Below are positions 43,401 through 51,836 of a stretch of DNA of 64,000 nucleotides, one piece after another. Under the pieces are notes generated by a model. That model searched no databases. It was not told the origin of the DNA and was given only the letters and a program-made list of their open reading frames with translations. Location: positions 310,001-374,000 of the forward strand of contig CAWFGX010000005.1 in NCBI GenBank assembly GCA_963815375.1, given 5' to 3'. The translations under genes and the position numbers were made by a program. Each line of letters starts with the position of its first letter. The stretch's first letter is position 1. The stretch is from JASHPR01 sp963815375 (GTDB lineage: Bacteria; Actinomycetota; Actinomycetes; Streptosporangiales; Streptosporangiaceae).

Positions 43401-44897
43401 TACGACCAGGGCCGTCTGGTCCGGCGAGCGGTTGGCGAGGAAGCGCGCCACAGCAGACCAGTAGCTGGGCACCTGCGTGAACGAGCCCGGCTGCAGCACC
43501 TGGTCGGTCAGGTAGGGCAGGGCGAGGCCGGCCAGGACCAGGGCAATGACCGGTGCGGCCACGGCGGCCACGGCGCGCCGGCGCCGGCGGCTCCAGACGC
43601 GCATGACCGGCATGCCGCCGCGCCTGAACGCGTTCGCTATCCCGAGTGCCAGAACGGCCGCTACCACCGGCTCGAACTTGCTGACGTTGCGGAACGGCGC
43701 GAAGCTCCCGTTCAGCAGCGTGCCAACGAGGCCGTGCAGCGGACCGCCGAGCTGGCCCGGGTAGCCGATCATGGCCAGCGCGGCCGTACCGACGCACAGG
43801 CACGCCCACAGCCGCTCGGGCATGTCGCGCCTGGCGACGCCGTAGAGCCCGACGGCTGACGCGACAGTGGACGCGAGGATGGCCGCCGGGTTGGTTACCA
43901 TCGCCCATCCCGCCGACAGCCACGGTGCGCCGAGGTCGAAGTAGGCGGTCCAGTTCCCGGCCCCGCGCAGGAACGCAGCCGCCGACATGGTCTGAGTCGT
44001 GGTGGAGGACTGCTCGACGTAGGGCAGGAAGTTAAACGAGTAGCGACCCTGAAGCAGCAGCGGGATCGCCCACCACGCGGTCGCCGCAGCTACCGCAGTC
44101 GCCCAGCCGGCGAAGGTGGCGACCAGCCGTCTCCCGCGCGCGTGCGTCAGGATGTAGAGCCCGGGCAGCAAAAGCACGCTGATCGTGGAGACGGCATTCA
44201 CGCCCCCCATGAGCAGCACGGCGACACCGGAGCGGGCGCAGGCGACACCGAGAGACCTTTCCCCCCGCAGGCCGCTGATCAGGGGCAGGACCGCCCACGG
44301 CGCCATAAGGCCGGGCAGGGCCGCGGCTGACGTGGATCCGATGACGATGGTGAACGTGGGCCAGAGCGCGAACACCGCTCCGGCCAGCAGCCGCGAGCCA
44401 TCCGAGCCGATTCCCAGCGCGGTGCTGAGTTTCGTGACTCCCCAGAAGCCAGCGGCAATCAGCAACGACAGCCAGAGCCGCTCGATGAACCAGATCGGCA
44501 GCTGCAGGAACTGCCCGATGAGGAAGAACGGGCCCATCGGGATGGCGTATCCGATGTACTGATCCTGCAGTGTGCCGAACCACTCCAGCGGGTTCCACAG
44601 CGGCCACAGGCGCGAGTAGAAACTGGCTGCGTTGATGTCCACGCCGAGCTTGGTATCGAAGATCATCCGGCCCGGATCGTTCGCCATCAGCACGATCAGG
44701 GCGATCAGCCAGACGAGCGCGAACCATCGCCAGCTCGAAGCCGCCCAATGTCGTCGCGCTCTCGGCGCCCACGCGTCCGGCTCATCCGGCGGCCCAGGCT
44801 CCATCCCGGGGTACGTCGCGGGCTGTACCTCGGTACGCGATTCCCAGGCTCGTCGCAGGTAACGCGCGGGCCCGCCGGGGATGGCCGGTGCGCTCAC
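40413..44897 (-). CDS. aftD: AftD-like alpha-(1->3)-arabinofuranosyltransferase family protein
   Basis: A 1494-aa membrane protein of the DUF3367/AftD type, similar in length to the mycobacterial enzyme (about 1400 aa). About 11 TM helices fill the first 400 residues, and the first loop carries DTKLGVDINAASFYSRLWPL with the GT-C acidic residue. A large periplasmic part has discoidin-like carbohydrate-binding segments (PVNAFDGNSETAWTEGSP near 785; PDNLFTSATTPWISGSSDPT near 990). TM helices return after about 1270, and a repetitive Trp/Gln tail ends the chain. AftD adds arabinofuranose from decaprenyl-phospho-arabinose to arabinan; whether this organism makes arabinan is not shown here. The start is GTG 44897, overlapping the methyltransferase stop by 4 bases. 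Confidence 0.82.
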   Translation of the reverse strand: MSAPAIPGGPARYLRRAWESRTEVQPATYPGMEPGPPDEPDAWAPRARRHWAASSWRWFALVWLIALIVLMANDPGRMIFDTKLGVDINAASFYSRLWPLWNPLEWFGTLQDQYIGYAIPMGPFFLIGQFLQLPIWFIERLWLSLLIAAGFWGVTKLSTALGIGSDGSRLLAGAVFALWPTFTIVIGSTSAAALPGLMAPWAVLPLISGLRGERSLGVACARSGVAVLLMGGVNAVSTISVLLLPGLYILTHARGRRLVATFAGWATAVAAATAWWAIPLLLQGRYSFNFLPYVEQSSTTTQTMSAAAFLRGAGNWTAYFDLGAPWLSAGWAMVTNPAAILASTVASAVGLYGVARRDMPERLWACLCVGTAALAMIGYPGQLGGPLHGLVGTLLNGSFAPFRNVSKFEPVVAAVLALGIANAFRRGGMPVMRVWSRRRRRAVAAVAAPVIALVLAGLALPYLTDQVLQPGSFTQVPSYWSAVARFLANRSPDQTALVVPGDSHGLYLWGEPIDDPLEPLASSPWVERSLVPYGGPGSQVFLDTAETAIESGQDVPGLAAYLQRAGVRYVVVRNDLNPSEIGYTSPKIVLQTLTLSGFRRVASFGPLITGAQTNPFAPHQVQAYLPRYPAVEVFQASSQASRATSPVAAQPVGDTALVNGGPDSLLQLDGQGVLGSNQAAVIAGDSLASRPALWAVTDGQRRADNAFGLINSNVSYTYTATETNPIDDALGGNGGPPRQILPVPATGHQTVAVLSGAASVTASSYGSWITYQPQYDPVNAFDGNSETAWTEGSPTTPVGQWIQITFNHSVDLPASIGVQLLVDNINRSVANELQVSTARGKAMTTVLPTNATQALRVPPGPTTSLRITILGASNDVPGNPGAGIREVQIPGVTVTRYLKPAQSSAGAAAPSVAFSFDQAPPTPAGSSDIAATVPIARTFSLSSATQLQLTASAVAQPSGELNSLIGKLAPPGQSTLQVSASSTWGALPMFGPDNLFTSATTPWISGSSDPTISLKWQGNRTISKIVVQTAFGFTAAPPEIMVTSPAGTSEATVSFGGVAVLNQPLTTNQITISFPGWAAAKQPGTGAAQPVLGLAKLAIPALSGLQVGAPDPATPFNLGCGQGPPITLDGQTIQTAVSGTLGDLEGELPVQVHLCTPGSTEGGSGGSSAQADTVTMSGGSHRLVAQPGLFTMTDVTLQSMPAVTSSTGTASSTAPSRALNVLSWQADNRTVRIGAGQESYIEVHQNANPGWVATLNGKALTPAVLDGWQQAFVVPAGAGGVITMTFQPAGVYHAALVLSLLALLVLVVVARLRRKNVPPAARRRARSRHRGHSRSAPTRHRAVHDLSGNAGNLGWAARWAGLTAVAVLIFMLGGPVVLALPVLVLVAAAWPRLLPLISLVAMLAAGVIAAAGSGHPTLGFGAFGPNAQACALVALAAALYPHRPWPVPADEPQWNDQQWSEPQWNEPQWNDQQQWNQQRWSDQPGMPELPGEDW
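40455..40548 (-). repeat. 15-18-base repeats encoding the Trp-Gln tail of the AftD-like protein
   Basis: Imperfect units around gttccactggggctc encode Q-W-N-E-P / Q-W-N-D-Q motifs, about seven copies, in the last 35 residues of the protein. The repeat length keeps the frame. Confidence 0.8.
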
Positions 44898-45733
44898 TCG
44901 GTGCGCCTCAGGATGAGGAGCAGGTTCCAGGTGGCGATCTCGCGCAACCCGGGGATCCGCACGATCGCCCGGCACCAGCGCGGGTAGTAGCGCGGCAGCG
45001 CGTCGACGACGCGGACGTCGCTGCTTGCCCTGACGAGACGCAGAACTGTCCCGACGTGAACCTGGAACAGGGTGGTGCCAGGGCGGTTCTTCGGCGGGTG
45101 CCCGTGCTTGCGGACATAGCGGCGCTCGGCGAACCCGGCGCCCAGGTAGTGCCAGGGCGACATCTCGTGCCCGCCGTGCGGCGACAGCCAGTTGGTGAAC
45201 GACAGGTAGATCAGCCCGCCGGGCCGGGTGGCCCGCACCATCTCGTCGATCAGCCCGCGTGGATCGGGCACATGCTCGAGGACGTTCGAGGACAGGCAGA
45301 TGTCGGCTCCGCCGTCGCGGACCGGCAGCCAGTAGCCGTCGGCGAGGACGGCGCCGCGCGGCGCCTCGCCGCGGCTGAGCATCTCAGCGGAGTCTGGCTC
45401 GAAGAGGTAGCACCGGGCGCCGCGTTCGAGAAACGCCGTGGTGAAGTGCCCGGCGCCGCCGCCGATGTCCACGACCGTGGCGCCAGCGAGGTCGCAGTAC
45501 CGCTCTAGCTGGTGCACGGTGTCGTCGGCCAGTCCGGCGTAGAAGCTCTCCGGATCTGTCTGCTCTTTGCGGAACAGCCGGAACAGGCGAATGGACCTAA
45601 GCACGCCGCGCGGGTAGCGCCGGCCAGAACTCGTCACCGCAGCGTCGGCACTGGCCGACTCGGCACTGGCCGACTCTGCCTCTGCACTGGCCGATTCCCC
45701 ACCGGTTGGCACAGCCGCAGCGATACCTGTCAT
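44894..45733 (-). CDS. Class I SAM-dependent methyltransferase
   Basis: A 279-aa Rossmann-fold methyltransferase. Motif I is VVDIGGGAGHFTTAFLERGA, the acidic strand end is CYLFEPDS, and the YWLPVRDGGADICLSSNVLE segment is followed by the LRPGG-type loop (VRATRPGGLIYLSFTNW). Residues about 10-30 contain an Ala/Ser/Glu repeat (SASAEAESASAES). From memory it resembles the methyltransferase Rv0224c that lies beside a glycosyltransferase gene in M. tuberculosis. The ATG at 45733 is preferred to an in-frame ATG at 45877, which would add a low-complexity leader. It is the first gene of the leftward operon and overlaps the next by GTGA. Confidence 0.8.
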   Translation of the reverse strand: MTGIAAAVPTGGESASAEAESASAESASADAAVTSSGRRYPRGVLRSIRLFRLFRKEQTDPESFYAGLADDTVHQLERYCDLAGATVVDIGGGAGHFTTAFLERGARCYLFEPDSAEMLSRGEAPRGAVLADGYWLPVRDGGADICLSSNVLEHVPDPRGLIDEMVRATRPGGLIYLSFTNWLSPHGGHEMSPWHYLGAGFAERRYVRKHGHPPKNRPGTTLFQVHVGTVLRLVRASSDVRVVDALPRYYPRWCRAIVRIPGLREIATWNLLLILRRTE

Positions 45734-45899
45734 CGGGTCGGCAGACCTTATGGGCCGACGAAGAGACGGCGGCGGCAGGCTCAAATGACGTCCTCTGGGT
45801 AGCGCCCTGGGTCCTGGGTTGCCGGCCGACGCAGCCATGCTGCCGTTGGGCATCCCGTTCTGGCCGTCCGGTGGCACATGTCAAAATCAGCCGGAACCC

Positions 45900-46000
45900 A
45901 CCATCATGAGTCTAGAGCCAGGCGATTCTTGACTTATCGAAATTAGCAGAATGATGACTGATTGTCCGGTAGAAATTGACGTCGGGTAACGGTAGCCGCG
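45900..46000. promoter_or_regulatory. AT-rich divergent promoter region of the envelope locus
   Basis: The 300-base spacer 45734-46033 has no gene. Its core is clearly less GC-rich than its surroundings and has -35-like hexamers TTGACT (45929-45934) and TTGACG (45976-45981) on the plus strand. I could not fix -10 boxes. Both operons must start from here or nearby. Confidence 0.4.
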
Positions 46001-46033
46001 GTTCGTGGCACGCAAGGGGTGGAGCGTGGTGGA

Positions 46034-47332
46034 GTGAGTCAGCAGCCGGGCAGCCAGCGCACGCGCACGGCTACGGCGGCAGGACCCGAATCCCCGGCGG
46101 AGGCGGTGCCAGAGATGCCGTCGGCTACCCCCCCAGCGGTCCCTCCCGCGATTCCCCCGGAACCGGCTGCACCGCAGCCCGTGCGGGCGTCCCCGGTCCA
46201 GGCTGCTCAGGCCGCCCCGGGCGAGGAACGCCCGCCGCGCCACATTCTGTTCGTAGCCTGGCGCGACCTCGCCAACCGCAAGGCGGGCGGTTCCGAGGTG
46301 CTGGTCGACCGGCTGGCCGACGGGATGACGGCCCGCGGCGACCGGGTGACCCTGCTTGCCGGCGGGCAGGTGGCCCCGCGTCCGTATGAGGTCATCAAGA
46401 ACGGCGGCAGCTATACGCAATTCCTGCGGGCGTCGCTGGCCTACCATCTGGACCGTCGGGTGAAGGACTATGACCTAATCGTCGAGGTTTGCAACGGGAT
46501 GCCATTTTTCGTCCCGTTGTGGTCCCGGCGCCCCACGCTCTGCCTGGTAAATCACGTCCACACCGACCTCTGGGCGGTGCGGATGCCCCGCCCGCTCGCC
46601 GCCGTCGGCCGGTACACCGAGAGCACGCTGATGCCCAAGGCGCACCGGAACAACCTGTTCCTGACGGTCTCCGCGTCGACGGCCGCCGCGCTGGGCGAGA
46701 TCGGCGTCAGCCAGGACCGGATCCGGATGGTGACGAACGGCGTCGAGCAGCCCCAGCCGCTGCTGCCGAGATCTCCGGAGCCCCTGTTCCTGGCGCTGGG
46801 CCGTCTCACCGACTACAAGCGGATCGACCTGCTGCTGCGGGTATGGGACCGGGTGCGGCACGTGGTCGGCGGCCAGCTGGTGATCGCCGGAGACGGGCCG
46901 GAGCGGGCGCGGATCGAGGCCCTGGCAGGCCCGGGCGTCGTCATCACCGGGCGGGTGAGCGAGGAGGAGAAGCACCGGCTGCTGTGCGCTGCCTGGATAC
47001 TGCTGCACCCGGCCATGATCGAGGGCTGGGGGATCGTGATAGCCGAGGCCGCGATCCGCGGCACGCCCGGCGTTGGGTTCGACGTGCCCGGCCTGCGTGA
47101 CTCGGTCGTCGACGGGGAGACCGGAGTGCTGGTCAGGAACGAGGGCCAGTTCGCCTCGGCCTGGGCGTCGCTCGCACTCGATCACCGGACCCGTGATGCT
47201 ATGGGCCGGGCCGCCCGCGAGCGCGCGCTGCGGCTGCACTGGTCTGCCGCTGTGGAAGGCTTCGCCCAGGTCGCCGACGAGGTGATCACCCGGGCTGGCG
47301 ACAGAGGACGGGGTGCCCGGTGTCCGCGGTGA
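46034..47332 (+). CDS. Family 4-like (GT-B) glycosyltransferase
   Basis: A 432-aa retaining GT-B glycosyltransferase. A Pro/Ala-rich N-terminal extension of about 70 residues precedes the first Rossmann domain (ILFVAWRDLANRKAGGSEVL). The donor-binding domain has LGRLTDYKRIDLLLRVWDRV, VIAGDGPERARIEALAG, and the E-x7-E-type motif EGWGIVIAEAAIRGTPGVGF. It should transfer a hexose from a nucleotide sugar on the cytoplasmic face. It resembles Rv0225 in neighbourhood and architecture (recall, unchecked). The GTG at 46034 has GGAG 9 bases before it; a GTG at 46019 would add five residues. First gene of the rightward operon. Confidence 0.86.
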   Translation: MSQQPGSQRTRTATAAGPESPAEAVPEMPSATPPAVPPAIPPEPAAPQPVRASPVQAAQAAPGEERPPRHILFVAWRDLANRKAGGSEVLVDRLADGMTARGDRVTLLAGGQVAPRPYEVIKNGGSYTQFLRASLAYHLDRRVKDYDLIVEVCNGMPFFVPLWSRRPTLCLVNHVHTDLWAVRMPRPLAAVGRYTESTLMPKAHRNNLFLTVSASTAAALGEIGVSQDRIRMVTNGVEQPQPLLPRSPEPLFLALGRLTDYKRIDLLLRVWDRVRHVVGGQLVIAGDGPERARIEALAGPGVVITGRVSEEEKHRLLCAAWILLHPAMIEGWGIVIAEAAIRGTPGVGFDVPGLRDSVVDGETGVLVRNEGQFASAWASLALDHRTRDAMGRAARERALRLHWSAAVEGFAQVADEVITRAGDRGRGARCPR

Positions 47333-48045
47333 CGGCACCTGGCCCGCTGCGCGAGTTCTACGAGAACCCTGAGGTCCCGGCTAGCTCCGGCCCGGACCGC
47401 GCGCACCGTATGGCCCGGATGCTCTCCCAGGCGCTGGATGACGTTCCCAGGCCGGCCTGCATCCTGGATCTGGGCTGCGGCGACGGTGCCGCGACACTGC
47501 TTGCGGCGCAGCGGAACCCGGGGCACCACGTGATCGGGATGGACTGGTCGGCGGGCTCGCTGAGCCGCGCAAGGCAGCTCGGGCTGACCGTGGTCCGGGC
47601 AGGCGTCGGCCCGGACCTGCCGGTGGCGTCCCAGGCTGCGGACGTCGTGATCATGAGCGAGCTGATCGAGCACCTGGTTGACACCGATTCGGCGCTGGAC
47701 GAAGCTCACCGGGTACTCAAGCCGGGCGGGTCGCTGCTGATGTCCACGCCGAACCTCTCGGCCTGGTACAACCGCGGGCTGGTGGCGCTCGGCGTCCAGC
47801 CGGTATTCTCCGAGGTCAGCCTCAGAGGTGTGTACGGCAGGCCGGGCAGCGTGGTCGCAGGGCACCTGCACCTGTTTACCCGCAGGGCGCTGGTGGGCCT
47901 GCTGGCCGCGCGGGGGTTCGCGGTCGTCCGGGTCAGCGGAGCGCGATACCACGATGTGCCAGGCTTGCTGCGCCCCCTCGACCGCGTGTTCTGCGCCTGG
48001 CCCGCTGCGGCCTCGATCCTGCTGGTGCACGCCCGGAGGACCTGA
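47320..48045 (+). CDS. Class I SAM-dependent methyltransferase
   Basis: A 241-aa methyltransferase of the type-11/ubiE-like group. Motif I is ILDLGCGDGAATLLAAQRNP, strand 2 ends IGMDWSAGSL, and SQAADVVIMSELIEHLVDTD and HRVLKPGGSLLMSTPNLSAW follow. The C-terminal half contains HLHLFTRRALVGLLAARGF, common in methyltransferases acting on sugars or lipid-linked glycans. It overlaps the end of the glycosyltransferase gene (GTG 47320 or GTG 47329; the latter would give a GTGA overlap), so the two are coupled. This is the second methyltransferase of the locus. Confidence 0.84.
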   Translation: MSAVTAPGPLREFYENPEVPASSGPDRAHRMARMLSQALDDVPRPACILDLGCGDGAATLLAAQRNPGHHVIGMDWSAGSLSRARQLGLTVVRAGVGPDLPVASQAADVVIMSELIEHLVDTDSALDEAHRVLKPGGSLLMSTPNLSAWYNRGLVALGVQPVFSEVSLRGVYGRPGSVVAGHLHLFTRRALVGLLAARGFAVVRVSGARYHDVPGLLRPLDRVFCAWPAAASILLVHARRT

Positions 48046-48081
48046 CGCTCGGGAGATAGCACGGCAGCGGACGACACTGCA

Positions 48082-49800
48082 GTGGGTAACACTGCGAAGC
48101 AGCGGATGACACCGGAAACGCTGGCGACCGCGGCGCCAGCCGGGCCCGGCTCCGCACGGTCACGCTGGCGCGCTGCGCTCGCTCGGCCAGCGCTCGTCTG
48201 GCCCCCTCTGGTCGGTCTAGGTCTCGGCCTGCTCGCGCTCGGGCCGGGCCTGGGCCCCGGGTTCCTGCTCAGCTACGACATGGTGTTCGTGCCGCGGCTG
48301 CCGTTCAGCGTGGCGCTGCTCGGGCTGACCGGCGGGCCGCCGCGGGCGGTCCCCAGCGACGCGATCATGGCCGTGGCGTCGCTGGCGATACCCGGCGAGG
48401 TGCTGCAGAAGTTCGTTCTGCTGCTGATCTTCGTCATGGCGTGCTCGGGTGCTGCCAGGCTGCTGCCTGACGGCGCGCCGCTCACGGCCCGGCTGGCCGC
48501 CGGGGTGTGCTACGCGTGGAACCCGTACGTGGCCGAGCGGCTGCTGATCGGCCAGTGGGCACTGCTGATCGGTTACGCCGGTCTGCCGTGGGTGGTCAGG
48601 CTGCTGTCCGCCGGCCCGGCGCGGACCAGCCCGGTACGCCTGCTCTGCGTTCTGATTCCGGCCGCGGTTGGCGGCTTCGCTCCGATGGGGGTGACGGCCA
48701 TCGCAGCGGTGCCGGCCGCACTGATCCGCGGCGGCGAGCGCGTGCGGAGGCTGGTCACGGTGCTGGTGGTGATGACCTTGCTCAGCCTCGTCTGGGTGAT
48801 CCCGGCGCTAGTCGAAGGTGTCATCACGGACCCGCGTGGCGTCGACGCTTTCGCCGCGCACGCTGACACGCCGTTCGGGCGGCTCGGCAGCCTGCTCGCG
48901 CTGTCGGGCATCTGGAACTCACAGACGGTTCCGCCCGGATACGGCGGCTGGGCATCCGCGATCTGGCTGCTCGTGGTGGCCGCCGCACTCTTCGGGCTGC
49001 GGCTGATACGACCCCGGCATCTGCGGGACAGCCTGGCTGTCGCCGGGCTGGCCGGGCTGGCGATCGCGGCAATCGGGATAACCTCGCCGGGCCGCGCAGC
49101 ACTGCGTGGTCTCGTTGCCGCCTGGCCTGGCTTCGCGGTGCTGCGTGACGGCCAGCAGTTCCTGGCGCCTCTGGCCCTTGCGGTGGCGATCGGGCTGGGC
49201 GCTCTGGTGGCGTGGCTGGCCACCGGGCCGGAGCGCGGTGGCCAGAGTGCTGACCGCCGAAGGCGGCCATCGCCCGCGGCCACGGCGCTCGCGGTCATGG
49301 CCGCGCTAGCACCGGTCGTACTGCTGCCTGGCATGGCGTGGGGGTTCGCCGGGCGGCTGCGCCCGGCCGAGTACCCGGCCGACTGGTCACGGGCACAGCA
49401 GGTCATCGACAGCGACCCGGCAAGCGGGACAGTGCTGGTGCTGCCGTGGGGCGCATACCGCCGGTATCCGTGGAACGGCGGCGAGGCGGTGTTCGACCCG
49501 TGGCCGCGGTTGCTGGGCCGTGAGGTGATCTACAACGACGGGCTGCAGGTCGGCCGGCTGACCCTGGACCAGGAGAGCCCGGACTCGATCCGGCTGAACC
49601 GCATCGTCACCCGCCCGGGCCCGCTGACCCCTTCGCTGCGCTCGGCCGGCGTGCTGTATGTGATCATCGACGCCGGGCCGCTGCTGGACCGGGCTGGGTC
49701 CGGCCTTGCCGCGAGCGCCCGGCTGCCAGGGGCCCGGCTGGTCCTGGCCAGCCAGGACCTGATCGTGTTCCGGCTCGCGGCGGCACGGCGGCCGGGATGA
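48082..49800 (+). CDS. Polytopic GT-C-like envelope protein
   Basis: A 572-aa protein with about 11 TM helices and a short C-terminal extracytoplasmic domain. The N-terminal half (GPGFLLSYDMVFVPRLPFSV, then CYAWNPYVAERLLIGQWALL) parallels the first part of AftD-like proteins, so a polyprenyl-sugar transferase or glycan polymerase role is possible. The C-terminal domain has GTVLVLPWGAYRRYPWNGGE and REVIYNDGLQVGRLTLDQES. From memory it corresponds to Rv0226c, a membrane protein of unknown function. It starts 36 bases after the methyltransferase in the same operon. Confidence 0.7.
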   Translation: MGNTAKQRMTPETLATAAPAGPGSARSRWRAALARPALVWPPLVGLGLGLLALGPGLGPGFLLSYDMVFVPRLPFSVALLGLTGGPPRAVPSDAIMAVASLAIPGEVLQKFVLLLIFVMACSGAARLLPDGAPLTARLAAGVCYAWNPYVAERLLIGQWALLIGYAGLPWVVRLLSAGPARTSPVRLLCVLIPAAVGGFAPMGVTAIAAVPAALIRGGERVRRLVTVLVVMTLLSLVWVIPALVEGVITDPRGVDAFAAHADTPFGRLGSLLALSGIWNSQTVPPGYGGWASAIWLLVVAAALFGLRLIRPRHLRDSLAVAGLAGLAIAAIGITSPGRAALRGLVAAWPGFAVLRDGQQFLAPLALAVAIGLGALVAWLATGPERGGQSADRRRRPSPAATALAVMAALAPVVLLPGMAWGFAGRLRPAEYPADWSRAQQVIDSDPASGTVLVLPWGAYRRYPWNGGEAVFDPWPRLLGREVIYNDGLQVGRLTLDQESPDSIRLNRIVTRPGPLTPSLRSAGVLYVIIDAGPLLDRAGSGLAASARLPGARLVLASQDLIVFRLAAARRPG

Positions 49801-49967
49801 TTACGGCCATTACGGGCGAAGTATCGGTTCCGGCAGTGGACGACGGAAAGTTACTATTAGCATGGTTATTGCGCTTTCCGCCGGCAGCGCTAGCCTCTTA
49901 TGGCAAGCAACTGCCCGGTGCACTGATCTGCATCCCGTGCCGGAGTGGCCCGGGCAAGGAGGACACC

Positions 49968-50105
49968 GTGTCACGTCTCACACTGATCGTCGCATCGCTG
50001 GTCGTTGGCGTGGTGCTGGCGGTCGGAGCTGCGTTCGCGACCAGTGGCGTGCTCTCCACCCCGCCTGCCCCGGCGAACAAGGCGCTCTACAACTACGGGC
50101 CATGA
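49968..50105 (+). CDS. DUF2613-like small membrane/secreted peptide
   Basis: A 45-aa peptide: VSRLTLIVASLVVGVVLAVG as a single helix or signal, then a short tail ending KALYNYGP. The GTG at 49968 follows AAGGAGG, a strong signal for so small a gene. It resembles the DUF2613 family (Rv0236A, next to aftD in M. tuberculosis), which again ties it to arabinan/envelope genes. Function unknown; it could be a small subunit of a membrane complex with the DUF3068 protein 36 bases downstream. Confidence 0.66.
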   Translation: MSRLTLIVASLVVGVVLAVGAAFATSGVLSTPPAPANKALYNYGP

Positions 50106-50141
50106 CATCCGCGGCGGCTGCCGCTGCGGAGAGAGGGACCG

Positions 50142-51836
50142 ATGCGTGGCATCGTTGCGCTGACGCTCACGGGGCTGGGGGCTTTCTTCGTCGCGCTTGC
50201 AGCGCTGCTGCACTTCTTCGTGGCTGGCCAGGCCGTCAAGTTCCCGCTGAACCAGTTCAACCAGACCACGTTCAGCGGTAGCGACGTCAGCTATTTCTAC
50301 TTGAAGCAGCTCGACGACGTGACCGACGTCAAGGTGCAGGCAACGCAGTTCCTCGAGGGTGACGTCGAGGCGGGCTCGTCGTCGACGGCCGTCTGGGAAG
50401 AATCGACGACGATTCAGGACCTGACTAACTTCCGGAACATCAACTCCACCGCGCGGCGGTCCGCGTTCAACCGGACAACCGGAGCGCTCGTCAATTGCTG
50501 CGGGGAGTTCGTGGGCGGCAATACCTCGGTGAACCAGTCCGGCCAGGGATTTATGTGGCCGATCGGCACCCAGAAGCAGACCTATGACGTGTTCGACCCG
50601 ATCACGCTGCACCCAGAACCGTTCGTTTACACCGGGACCTCGAATGTGGATGGCAGGCTCACCTACGAGTTCGTGGAGAAGGTTGCCAACCAGCAGTTCG
50701 GCACCCGGACGCTGCCGGCCTTCCTGGTCGGCGGGAGCGGGCAGTCCACAGTCAGTGCCCCCGAGTTCGTCTCCGAGACGACAACCGTCTTTGTGGACCC
50801 GGGCAGCGGCATCCCGGTGTACGAGGTGCAGAGCCAGACCCAGACGATTCAGTCGGCTGGCACCATTCAGCTGGTCCTCTACCAGGGCACGCTCACGGAG
50901 ACCCCGGCCAGCGCGTCGGCTGCCGTGGCCATGGCAGCCTCGTTCGATCTCCGCAAGCAGCTCCTTCAGGACATCCTCCCGCTGGTCAGCGTGCTGGTCG
51001 GCCTGGCCATGCTGATCGTCGGCATCGCCCTGACCGGGCGGCGCCGGGGCGCTGAGCTTTCCGGTTATGAGAGCGAAGCGTCGGCCGGCCTCCCGCAGGG
51101 GTACGTGGAAAGCGACTACCCGCCGGGGCTGCTCGACAACGTCTTCCCACAGCGGCACGCCGTGGCTGGCAACCCGCCCGCGCCGCCGCAGAACGGAGCG
51201 CGGTGGCTGCCTGAGGCTGCTGGCTACCAGCAGGGGGAGGCGGCGGAGGCCAGCTCCTGGCCTGGCTATTCCGGCAACGGCCACCAGGCGGAGTACCCGG
51301 AGACCGGCCCTCTGGCGCTGCCTGCGAACGGCTACCACCAGCAGGAGCAGTTCCAGCAGCCTGGTTACCAGTCCGGGCAGTTCCAGCAGCCTGGTTACCA
51401 GTCCGGGCAGTTCCAGCAGGGCGATTACCAGTCCGGGCAGTTCCAGCAGGGCGATTACCGGTCCGGGCAGTTCCAGCAGGGCGATTACCAGTCCGGGCAG
51501 TTCCAGCAGCCCGATTACGACTCGGGGCAGTTCCGGCAGCCAAACCACCAGTCACCGGTGCCGCAGAACGGTTATGAGCCCGGGCAGGCACAGGGCAACG
51601 GCTACTGGACCGGGTTCGGAGACAACGGCTACGCGGCCGAGCCTCCAGAGACGGACTACCCGACGGGGCCACCGCAGGACGTCTACCAGACCGACCAGTT
51701 CCCCGAGGTGAACGGCACGCCGGAATTCCCTGGGAGGGGGAGCGATGGGGACCCTTGGATTCTGGAACCGCGCCCTGAGCAACCCCGAGTGGGTCGCCAC
51801 AGTCGAGGCGGACGGGACGGAGCACCGGGCAGGTGA
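50142..51836 (+). CDS. DUF3068/PorA-family membrane protein with repetitive tail
   Basis: A 564-aa protein. TM1 (ALTLTGLGAFFVALAALLHF) is followed by an extracytoplasmic beta-rich domain of about 260 residues, then TM2 (DILPLVSVLVGLAMLIVGIA, about 281-300) and a cytoplasmic tail of about 260 residues. The extracytoplasmic domain matches the DUF3068 (PorA-family) type seen in Rv0227c, as far as I recall. Despite the name, a porin function is not established for this branch. The tail is rich in Gly, Gln, Tyr, Pro and contains six near-identical decapeptides (YQSGQFQQ core). The last 92 bases overlap the acyl-CoA synthetase gene in another frame. The ATG follows a GGAGAGAGGG-like signal. Confidence 0.78.
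   Translation: MRGIVALTLTGLGAFFVALAALLHFFVAGQAVKFPLNQFNQTTFSGSDVSYFYLKQLDDVTDVKVQATQFLEGDVEAGSSSTAVWEESTTIQDLTNFRNINSTARRSAFNRTTGALVNCCGEFVGGNTSVNQSGQGFMWPIGTQKQTYDVFDPITLHPEPFVYTGTSNVDGRLTYEFVEKVANQQFGTRTLPAFLVGGSGQSTVSAPEFVSETTTVFVDPGSGIPVYEVQSQTQTIQSAGTIQLVLYQGTLTETPASASAAVAMAASFDLRKQLLQDILPLVSVLVGLAMLIVGIALTGRRRGAELSGYESEASAGLPQGYVESDYPPGLLDNVFPQRHAVAGNPPAPPQNGARWLPEAAGYQQGEAAEASSWPGYSGNGHQAEYPETGPLALPANGYHQQEQFQQPGYQSGQFQQPGYQSGQFQQGDYQSGQFQQGDYRSGQFQQGDYQSGQFQQPDYDSGQFRQPNHQSPVPQNGYEPGQAQGNGYWTGFGDNGYAAEPPETDYPTGPPQDVYQTDQFPEVNGTPEFPGRGSDGDPWILEPRPEQPRVGRHSRGGRDGAPGR
51361..51540 (+). repeat. Six 30-base in-frame repeats in the PorA-family gene
   Basis: Units begin at 51361, 51391, 51421, 51451, 51481 and 51511. 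Each encodes a decapeptide with core Y-Q-S-G-Q-F-Q-Q; the last is the most diverged. Degenerate half-units flank the array. The array is coding and in frame, so it is not a CRISPR. Confidence 0.93.

Noticed and set aside
51361..51540. Regular 30-base repeats suggestive of a CRISPR array
   Set aside because: Units are contiguous without spacers, in frame and encode a decapeptide; no cas genes nearby.
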